Shown: positions 56,571 through 64,000 of the stretch, piece by piece
Layout of the letters: each line of letters opens with the position of its first letter
Position numbering within the stretch: the first letter of the stretch is position 1
Source: Triatoma infestans
Taxonomy: Eukaryota; Arthropoda; Insecta; Hemiptera; Reduviidae
Assembly (NCBI GenBank): GCA_011037195.1
Contig: JAAEAF010003499.1
Location: 35,739-99,738, forward strand
Reading direction: 5' to 3'
Length of the DNA: 64,000 bases
Made by a program: the position numbers and the translations under genes
Notes under the pieces: generated by a model
Database searches by the model: none
Told to the model about the DNA's origin: nothing
The model's input: only the letters and a program-made list of their open reading frames with translations

Positions 56571-57234
56571 TCCTAGCTAATTAATTGCGGTTGAGAGAAT
56601 ATTATGGTCTTTATAGCTTGTGTTAGCCCCTTCAGTTTTTATCGCTACTTTAAAACTCAAATCAAATGCAAACAAAAAAAAAAAAAAGAAAAAAGAAATT
56701 AAACAAACAAATAAACAGAACATGTGCAACCTCCTGCAGTCATCACGCTATAAACACGTGTTTATTTAAATAGCGATAATATAATGGATAATTTATTGCA
56801 AAATAAATAAACCTTGGAGTTATTATTAAAAATTAATATAGTTTGCTCTTAAAATTCATTAAGACAAGAACAGAAAATTATATATATAAATAAATAAATA
56901 CATTTACAAAATACGTGCATTATATATTTGAATTCCCTAATGATATGGTATATACCTATAAAAGGATATTGAAAATATTATCTAGTATCGAGTTCCTGTA
57001 CAAGAGTAGATTCGTTTTTGTAAACCGTTATTTTTCGTTTCTTTTAATTAGAAAAATTTAATTAATTATTAATTTTTATACAGATAATATTTTTTTTTTT
57101 TTTTATAATTATTAATTACTATAGTTTTAATCATAAAAAAGGATCTTTAGAAGAATTCTTTGTTTTCTTTTTTTTTTTTGTAAGTATAAGTTTCGTTAGA
57201 GAAAAATTTAGCGGCAAAGAAGCTCGGTTTACAA
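56571..57234. other. AT-rich, no feature supported
   Basis: Homopolymer-rich, with (TAAA) units near 56886-56900. Confidence 0.5.
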
Positions 57235-57900
57235 AAAAATGCGGATAGGACAATATACAAGAAAGTCGCTAGAAATCCAGGCAACAAAGAAGATTTCATC
57301 ACGATGCTGAACTATAAATTTGCGAGGGTAAAAGGCTTCAAATATTTAGGAGCGGTTGTTACCGAACAGAATGACATTAGCTTTGACATTAAGGCGAGAA
57401 TCGCGGCAGGCAATAGATGCTATTTCGCGATTCACAATATGTTGTGCTTTAAAGTGTTATCTACATGTATAAGACGGTGATAGACACGTAGTTACTTATG
57501 CAAGTGAAGCGTGGGTATTGACAAAGGGAAAATGAGCGGGCTCTGAATGTCTGGGAGAGGAAGATACTTAGAAAGATTTATGGGCCAATGAAGGAGCGAA
57601 ATCGGTGGAGGATTAGGTCGAATGTAGAGTTGAAGGGTCTATACAGGAATCGGACCTCGTAGCCTTCATTAAGCAAGACGCCTTGTGGTTGGGTCATGTG
57701 GAGCGGATGGAGCCGGACGCTTGCCGAGAAAAATGCTTTATGGCACTCCCGGGGGTCGACGTCATCGCGGCAGGCCTCATATGAGGTGACTCGATGATGT
57801 GGAGGCGGACCTGAGGAGTATGGGCGTGCGTAGATGGCGTTTGAGAGTCCAGATCGAGGGGAATAGAGAAAGGTTTGAGGAGGCCCAACTGTAGCGCTCC
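57235..57900 (+). pseudogene. LINE reverse transcriptase C-terminal fragment
   Basis: Across frames it gives VKGFKYLGAVVTEQNDISFD, IKARIAAGNRCYFAI, ALNVWERKILRKIYGP and LWLGHVERMEP, ending with LDDVEADLR- and MGVRRWRLRVQ-like blocks. This is the conserved end of endonuclease/reverse transcriptase LINE proteins (FKYLG, then ERKxLRxI(Y/F)G, then WxGHVxRM, then RWxxxxxD). Multiple stops and frameshifts. It is GC-rich relative to its surroundings. Confidence 0.75.
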
Positions 57901-57904
57901 AGAA

Positions 57905-58195
57905 AGAAGAGAAAAATTTAAACTGTTTACTAGGATTAGTTTTAAAATGCGAATTTCAACAGTTTTTTTTGCAATTGTGGCGAATGATTCAAACGATTTT
58001 CTTTAAACTTTGAATATTAACTACGACTGTTGAGCCGTATCCGGGACAGGTTCATCGATATTAGATCGTTTCTAAGCATCGATTGGAGGCCTATCACTTT
58101 TTTTAAAAATATTTTTCCAAGAAAATTCGGTTTCTAAGATTTCGGCGGAACTGTAACGTTAAGCTCTTTCATTAAAGTGCCAGTTCAGTAAAATA
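57905..58195 (+). mobile_element. Helentron-like monomer fragment
   Basis: CAACAGTTTTTTTTGCAATT, AACGATTTTCTTTAAACTTTG and TTTTTCCAAGAAAATTCGG follow one monomer. An insertion-like segment with GAGCCGTATCCGGGACAGG lies at about 58028-58085. Confidence 0.4.
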
Positions 58196-58479
58196 ATAAT
58201 ACGTGGGTCTTCCGTCGATATCATATTATGGTTCCCCCCTCCCCTTGAATTGACGTGTTATCATTCAGCCATATATGCTTATGCGTTATAGAACTGACTA
58301 CATACTTAGTGCCTCAAACATTCATTCACAGATCTAACCTATTCCATTCACGCCAATAAATACATTCGTACAATTAGCTCTAAAACGTAAGGCGACTCTA
58401 TATTCCTCGCACCCCTAGCATGGTTTGATGTATGTAGATAGTATAAGGAGTTCAAGGAAAATCACTAGAAACTAAAAAA
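58196..58479. other. No feature supported
   Basis: Unremarkable sequence between Helentron-like fragments. Confidence 0.4.
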
Positions 58480-58545
58480 AAAACAACAAATTTTGGTGTG
58501 AAACACTCGCACGACTTTTTCTTACTCGAATGAATACAATTTAAT
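58480..58545 (-). mobile_element. Helentron-like 3' terminus fragment
   Basis: GTGTGAAACACTCGCACGAC then TTTTTCTTACTCG: the terminal stem-loop and subterminal repeat of the family with a few changes, in the orientation of copies B-D. Confidence 0.5.
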
Positions 58546-58609
58546 TATTAAATTTTTTTTAGTTTGGGTAGGAATAGGTTGTATGAATGTGCGTGCGAAT
58601 GAAGTTTGG

Positions 58610-59060
58610 GGGGGGGGCCAATGCCGAGGTAGGGCTGGCAAATCTCTTGACTTTCTGCTACTGGCAGGACGTCTTCCAACACTGATCGGGAGCCACTGCT
58701 TTCTAGGACGGGTGGGCCTGTGTCGGGTTTGGCACCCTGGCATATGTGTGAATGTTTGTGTGAACGTGGATAGGTTTAGGATCTTCATAGAGTGTGAGGA
58801 ATATAGAGTACTCCATTCTGTTGTAAATAGACGTATGTGAGAAGCGTAATTGTGTTTTGATGGATAAATGTATTTATAAGTATGAATGTATTTATAAGAA
58901 TGAATGCATTTATAAGGATGAATGTATTTATAAGGATGCCTGTTCTTTTTATAAGAATGAATGTATTTATAAGGCTCCATGTTATTTTTATAAGGATGAA
59001 TGTACTCACAGGATAAATGTAAATAATACACGATCAGAATATAGATGGTATGAATGATAA
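58610..59060 (+). repeat. Dispersed repeat related to 31365-31570
   Basis: The left part (58615-58720) shares ordered blocks with 31365-31460 (CCAATGCCGAGG, CTGGCAAATCT, ACGTCTTCC, GCCACTGC). The right part holds the expanded 18-bp minisatellite. Long frames exist on both strands because the repeat unit is a multiple of three; they are not taken as genes. Confidence 0.5.
58858..59020 (+). repeat. 18-bp minisatellite
   Basis: About eight imperfect units of GATGAATGTATTTATAAG, two of them lengthened by three bases. In the + frame it encodes repeats of CIYK[DN]E, in the - frame repeats of FILIN. The copy at 31365-31570 has only one or two such units, so it expanded at this site. Confidence 0.8.
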
Positions 59061-59479
59061 GGAAATATGTCTGACTGTACTGATGATCAATTAGTTTTTG
59101 AGCTGCCAAACTAATCAAGCAAAATTAAAAGAGCAGAGCAGCATTATATTGAAATAAAAAGGTAAGATTGTATCTATTTCGTTAGATTTTTTTTTTGTTG
59201 CAATAATATAAAGTCTTTATTAAAAGGTAAAGTGTCTATTTAATATAGTTCAGGTGCAAAGGACCATTGATGTTAAGCACCTTTCAAAAAACAAAAAAAA
59301 AAAATAATTATTTTAAATTTACTTTAAAATGGCAACGTTTGCAATGTTTAGTTGGGGGGCTTAGTTATACCTCTATAAAAAAAAAAAGATTGTAGGAATT
59401 ATATATGTATTACATATTCTGGACTGTATGCAGCGCGCTTTGTCAAAACGAACAAAGCATGTGCGCTTCAAAATTTAAA
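59061..59479. other. No feature supported
   Basis: AT-rich with A-runs. Confidence 0.45.
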
Positions 59480-60112
59480 CATATCTGGCAACCCCCCACC
59501 CCCACCCATAACCCTCCAAAAATAATTTTTTTCCGGATAAATGTGTCAAATAAAAGTTATAAGCTTTTATTTTGTAAGTAATCATTGCAAGTTTAAGGAA
59601 TACTATTGTATTGCCGTTTTTGAGAAATCCCCCCCCCCAAAACCTCAAAAACCTATTCTGGAAAATCGCACCACCAAAAATCGATTAACCGATTTTCTTC
59701 AAATTTGTAATTCCAGCAATGCTTTCATATTTTTACTAAAATGTTACTTTAGAGAAAAAGATAACGCTACTGCACTCCCTGTAAATGTTACGAATAAAAA
59801 TGATATGTACTTATATGCGTCGATGGTATACGAAGTTTAAAGAAAAATCTTTGAAGCCATTTTCGAGAAAAATCATGAAAACTGAAAAGAAAATCGACAT
59901 CAGCAATGTCATAAGGAAGTATCGGAAGGTTGATGGATTTTTGCCCGAAACGTTTGTTTCAAATGCGGTGTAGCACCTACTAACAATGTCACATCGCTAA
60001 AAACATTTTTTTCTTACGCCGAGGATTTCAAAACGGATATTTCCGGTGAAAACTCAACTTTCAAATATTTGACAAGATCGCATTACTTCCTCTTACAAGA
60101 GAAAGTAGAAAA
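59480..60112 (-). mobile_element. Helentron-like repeat, decayed copy
   Basis: On the plus strand it shows an ACCCATAACC...CCGGATAAATGTGTCAAATAAAAGTTATAA monomer block, GAAGCCATTTTCGAGAAAA, then GGATATTTCCGGTGAAAACTC and TGACAAGATCGCATTACTTCC, ending ACAAGAGAAAGTA. The 3' stem-loop is absent. Confidence 0.55.
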
Positions 60113-60119
60113 ACATTAA

Positions 60120-60370
60120 ATCCACAATTTTGGTTAATGGATTTTGAGTGAAAACTTCGTGTCAAATCGCTGGTGATGCTTAAACGAATATAAAGTATCT
60201 CAGCTTCTTATAATTTTCCCGTTGTCGATATATTTCGTTGACACACAAATACAATGAATTAGCAACAATAAACATTGTTTTTCATTTTCATAGTTTTTAC
60301 ATTCAACATATGTATTTCCTTTGAAAATGAATTTCGAAAATTTGGTACGGTCACAAATGATTTGATGACT
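60120..60370 (-). mobile_element. Helentron-like 5' fragment
   Basis: Tandem with the previous copy: AAATCGCTGGTGATGCTTAAACG, CTTATAATTTTCC, a short CACACAAATAC and GAAAATTTGGTACGGTCAC follow the family 5' half. Confidence 0.4.
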
Positions 60371-60422
60371 ACCAGAAATATAAAAATATATTTAATTTGA
60401 AATATCAAAATTATGAAGAAAA

Positions 60423-60863
60423 TGTGACATTCCCTTGCAAAAGGACTTACTATTCAGGTAGAAGACCACTATTGTCTTTTAGAGTTCATGAACTTGATGG
60501 CATTGTCTACCCCTTCTTCTCACAGGGGAAGATTTGAAATAACAATTAGAAGACATTCCTTCAAAAACACTCTGAACAGACATCAAGCCAGAACAATTCA
60601 GGAAACACTCTCTTAAGCTCACTGCCTATGATAGAGATTTGCATTTATTCTAGATAAGCATTTGATTTATTAAGATATAGTTGTGATATTATAAAATACT
60701 TAAATTTGCTTAGAGAATAATATATTTATTTTAAACACAGTGGTGTTCTCTTGATTATTACTAATACTTCTCTCTTAAACATATATACTTACAAGCCCTT
60801 TTGCTAAACCGCTCGTGCTACACACACTACTACTACAAATACACTATTACCAATTACATTTCA
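60423..60863 (-). repeat. Solo-LTR-like repeat, copy L5
   Basis: The most complete copy: TGTGACATTCCCTTGCAAAAGG at one end and CCAATTACATTTCA at the other, so on the minus strand it begins TG and ends CA, 441 bp. It contains GAGAATAATATATTTATT (reverse of an AATAAATATATT signal) and a CCCCTTCTTCTCACAGGGG hairpin. No open frame. TG...CA ends and a polyadenylation-like motif suggest a retrotransposon LTR, but no internal region or 4-6 bp duplication is confirmed. Confidence 0.6.
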
Positions 60864-61980
60864 CCATACATCCTCTCACCAGGAATAGGAATGGAGAAGG
60901 AAAAATGTAAACATTAACTAGGACTGCGATATCTTTAAATTTAGGTCAGTGGGGGAAGATTTCTTGAATGGAACCCCTAACAGAGAAGGAGAGATTAAAA
61001 AGTCCATCATTCTGTCTCATTCCTTATAAATAAGCAGGGAGGCCAGACTAATAAAGAAGATAAAAAATAAAACTACGGCTGGCTTTTTCTTTCGTAAATC
61101 TAGTATTATTTAGTCATTGATATAATAATAATGGGGCGTTCACTGCTCCCAAACTTATATAGAGGAGTGGTGGAATCTTTTGAAAGCCTTTGGAAGAAAG
61201 TAGAGTGTTTAAAAGGCCTTTTCATGTTATTATCAAAACCAGTTTAGTGAATCTCAATTAACTTACGAATTATGGGCGGCAATATTTTTCCTTTTTTTGC
61301 ACAATTTAATCTCATCCGTCAGACGGGGATAAAGTTAATTGGATTGAGCTCGAGATTTTTTTTTTTAGAAGAGCCAAAAAAAGTCTTTGGTTTTAGTCCT
61401 CTTTAAAAAAGGACTTTAGAGTAGATTAGATTGTTAATAATTACTTTCTTATATAAGATGCAATCATCAGAGAGTATCATATTACATATTAAGTACTTCC
61501 TTTATTCAAAGTTTAGCAGATTTGGTTGAAGCAGCATTGATAATAATCTAAATAGGCCATAGTTAAACCAAGAATTTGTCATGCAGAAAATAGGATTGGA
61601 GGTCCTATTCGATTTTTTTCTAAATTTCGTAAAACTACCCCCTAAAACTGCACTATAGCGCCCATAATATTGAACAAATACGATTGAATTTTAACGTCTC
61701 AAATTTTTCAGAACCATTCATAAACAATTTTTTTTTTTCAGAAAAATGTTTCAAATAAAAAAAAAATCTCAAAAACCGATTCTGTAAAAATCGCTCATCC
61801 GATTAACTAATGTAGCGAAAGTAGTAATTGGGAAAAATCAATTTGGAAAAATAGTTTAATGAAGTTTTGACAATATATTTTAAGTGAAATAATTTTGGAA
61901 AATAAAATAATGAATTTACCTTCAAAAATAGTGTATTTTAGAGCCAGGTACTATTAAATTAAGATCAGTGCTATTGAAGA
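60864..61980. other. Mostly unassigned, possible LINE trace
   Basis: 61060-61330 gives scattered residues resembling a LINE RT tail (FFFRKSS, LLPNLYRGVVES, LTYELWA), too weak to call. 61640-61850 resembles a Helentron-like monomer (AGAAAAATGTTTCAAATAAA, AACCGATTC). Confidence 0.35.
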
Positions 61981-61984
61981 GACA

Positions 61985-62441
61985 AGGGGACAAGAATCCG
62001 TTAGGGTAAGACAATGCCACTTGGCCAACTGTTTTATAGGAGAAAATCCCTCCAAGAGCAGAGCATTGTTTAGACAGTCTAAATTCTGTTTTCAAACAGA
62101 ATAGTCTGAATTAGATAGTCAACCAAAACTTTTGTATTAGGAATCACTCTCTTAAATTCAGTGCCAGTTTAAGTGTTAACATTTGAGTTTTCAATCAATC
62201 TAGCTACTAGTTATTTGTTTCCTTGCATTCATAAGTTAATTCAAGATTCAAAATTAATAATAATCTTGTAAATTTACTAATTTAATATACATAGTTAAAT
62301 TATTTATTTAAAAGTGGTTCTTATTCCCTATTTCTAACTTCTATGACTATCTCAAACATACACACAAGCCCCTTAAAAAACCGCTCGTGCTACACGCTAC
62401 TACTACACAAACAATACACCATCACACCAAATCAAATTTCA
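61985..62441 (-). repeat. Solo-LTR-like repeat, copy L7
   Basis: GACAGTCTAAATTCTG, AATCACTCTCTTAAATTCAGTGC, CATACACACAAGCCCC, AACCGCTCGTGCTACAC and ATCAAATTTCA match L6 and L5 in order. It is more diverged at the left end. Same orientation as L6, about 400 bp away. Confidence 0.5.
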
Positions 62442-62825
62442 TTAGACACTTCTTATAGATACGTAAGAAAAGCCTAAATTCAGAAGTGAGACAGTCAAAA
62501 CGAATTCATGAAGAAATTTTCATTAACCAACAACAATCTTGCCTAGGTGTCTTCAAAACTCCTTAGCTCCTCTAAATCTCTAAGTCTACTAAGTAATATG
62601 TATAATTTCGATACTTAATACAATTATTTGTGAAAAACAAAACAAAAAAACAATTTTAAGTTAGTGTATGTCTCTGTATTCTACGTAATATCTAATTGGC
62701 TATAACACTTTAAATAGTATAATTCGGCTGAGGAAAGTCTTGGTTACCTTGTAAATTTACTAATTTAATATGCCAGAAATTATATTATAAATATAATTAG
62801 AAGAAAATTATGATTTGAAAGAAAA
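62442..62825. other. Spacer between two LTR-like copies
   Basis: No coding content. A 24-bp segment (62751-62774) repeats one inside L7 (about 62267-62290). Confidence 0.45.
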
Positions 62826-63316
62826 ATGCAAGTTGGTTGGCAAAAAAGGGTAAAACCCAGGTAGAAGACCACCGTTAGAAGAGAGATCACAGAACTTAGT
62901 TAGCTTTGTCTTTTACCCCTTCTCACAAGGGGAGAATATAGAACTACCAAGAGAAGGCATTCTTTCAAGAGAGAGACTCTAAATTCTGCTTTCAAATGAC
63001 ACACTCTAATTTGGACATTCATCGGGGCACTTGATTCAGAAGACGCTCAATTAACTTCAGTGCACAGTTATAAGGGTTTAGCATTTATCTAGCCAATAAT
63101 TGATTTAATAAGCATATTGTTGTGATATTATAAAGTATTAAAAATTCATTTAGAGAATAATATATTTATTGTGAAAACAGTAGGGTGATCTCTTGATTAT
63201 TTCTAATACTTTTCTGTCTTTAAAACTTACATACACACAAGCCCTTTGCAAAACCGCTTGTGCTTACTACTTACAAACCATACAACAACACATCATATCA
63301 CACCAATTACATTTCA
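62826..63316 (-). repeat. Solo-LTR-like repeat, copy L6
   Basis: AAAAGGGTAAAACCCAGGTAG, the CCCCTTCTCACAAGGGG hairpin (about 62917-62933), GAGAATAATATATTTATTG and CACACCAATTACATTTCA align with L5. It is about 50 bp longer because of an insertion around 62990-63040. Confidence 0.55.
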
Positions 63317-63339
63317 CTGATTTTCTGCAAATTTAAAAT

Positions 63340-63850
63340 TTTTTGCAATATTTTTAATGTATTTTAAATGTTAGATAGTTAGCAGTACCATACATTGTAT
63401 AGTACTGGTGCACATTAATAAAAAGCTTAACGCTACTGTTCCTCAGGAAAATGTTTCATATAAAAGTTCAAGATATTTAGGTGGTGTAGTATATGAAGTT
63501 TAAAGAAAATAGTTGCAAACCTTATCGAGAAAAATCGCGAAAACCCGGGGGGAAAAAACCTTACAGTAATGCCGCACTTTTTCGGATGATGTATGAATGC
63601 TCGAAACCTTCATGTCAAATACGGTGATAATAACTAAATGAATACCAAGATAGAGGGTTCCGCAATCTTCCGTTTTTGAGATATTGTGTTACATACACAC
63701 ATTCAGACACACACACCCATTCGCTAAAAACCATTTTTTTCGTACTCAGGGGACCTCAAAACATGTATTTCCGGTGAAAACTTGATTTCACAAATCTGGC
63801 ACGAAATCGTAATACTTCCTCTTACTAATAGCAAGTAAAAAGTATGAGAA
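63340..63850 (-). mobile_element. Helentron-like repeat, decayed copy
   Basis: TGTTTCATATAAAAGTTCAAG, CTTATCGAGAAAAATCGCG, ACACACACACCCATTCGC, GGGGACCTCAAAACATG and TTCCGGTGAAAACTTGA follow the family. It ends AATACTTCCTCTTACTAATAG with AGTAAAAAGTATGAGAAAG. Confidence 0.6.
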
Positions 63851-63859
63851 AGTAAAAAA

Positions 63860-64000
63860 AAAGAAAAAAATTGCAGAAATGAATTTTTTTTTTCTCTCTA
63901 TTTTCTCCAAAACGGGCTTTGACAATTTAACTTTAAACTTGGAATACTAACTATACAACATATAAAGGCTACAACTTTGTAAAATTCTCCAGGAAAATTC
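63860..64000 (+). mobile_element. Helentron-like monomer fragment at window edge
   Basis: TATTTTCTCCAAAACGGGC, TTTAACTTTAAACTTGGAA and TCTCCAGGAAAATTC follow one monomer in the opposite orientation to the previous copy. It continues past the end of the window. Confidence 0.5.

Noticed and set aside
58522..59118. 198-residue minus-strand open frame as a gene
   Set aside because: Most of it is translation of the 18-bp minisatellite and of a dispersed repeat; the opposite strand is open as well.
60895..61330. LINE reverse transcriptase tail
   Set aside because: Only scattered residues fit; too many frame changes to call.

Overview
The window looks like intergenic and/or intronic DNA from an AT-rich animal genome, most likely an arthropod and probably an insect. 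Coding matches are almost all mobile-element proteins of types common in insects: Jockey-like and RNase H-bearing LINEs, mariner transposases and a Tigger/pogo-type transposase. There are long A/T homopolymers, many microsatellites, intron-style splice signals and no operon-like layout. The species cannot be named from the sequence. No rRNA, functional tRNA, CRISPR array or bacterial gene was found. Translated open frames here often begin with GTG or TTG, so an apparent N-terminus usually means nothing.

Host genes are nearly absent. The best candidate is one exon at 38549-39212 (+): a strong acceptor, a long 5' leader, then ATG at 39063 and 50 codons ending exactly at a GT donor. A weaker candidate initiating exon lies at 53936-54115 (+). 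Neither protein is recognised.

The rest is a layered mobile-element graveyard. 1-2.9 kb: unique AT-rich DNA with a tRNA-like stretch and a CRE/CCAAT cluster. 3-4.6 kb: a mariner split by a LINE. 5.2-7 kb: a Jockey-like reverse transcriptase joined to an LTR-like repeat and a Helentron-like fragment. 7.8-10.5 kb: an inverted duplication of a LINE end, then a mariner lying between two 0.2-kb inverted arms. 11.5-12.5 kb: a nearly complete Helentron-like copy. 13.7-14.2 kb: a LINE fragment. 16.4-19.1 kb: a Helentron-like copy broken by a Tigger remnant and a 145-bp duplication. 19.4-20.6 kb: an inverted-repeat element carrying a Jockey fragment. 24.7-25.3 and 28.5-29.6 kb: two 5'-truncated LINE insertions with clear target-site duplications. 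32-35 kb: two more Helentron-like copies. 37.2-38.1 kb: a foldback mariner derivative. 41-42 kb: a LINE inside an LTR-like repeat. 45.3-48.5 kb: Jockey fragments beside palindromic units with hammerhead-ribozyme cores. 51-53.6 kb: a 2-kb LINE between 140-bp direct repeats. 54.8-64 kb: more Helentron-like and LTR-like copies plus an 18-bp minisatellite.

The most interesting signal is a dispersed family of about 0.7-1.0 kb with an exact 15-bp subterminal inverted repeat (ACTTTCTCTTACTCC), a (TG/CA)n block, a terminal stem-loop (GTGTGA...TCACAC) and a core of two or three diverged monomers of about 290-310 bp. This architecture matches Helentron-associated (HINE/DINE-1-like) elements. Second is a decayed hammerhead-ribozyme repeat of the kind carried by Penelope-like elements. 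Third is a long foldback element retaining only the C-terminal codons of a mariner-type transposase.
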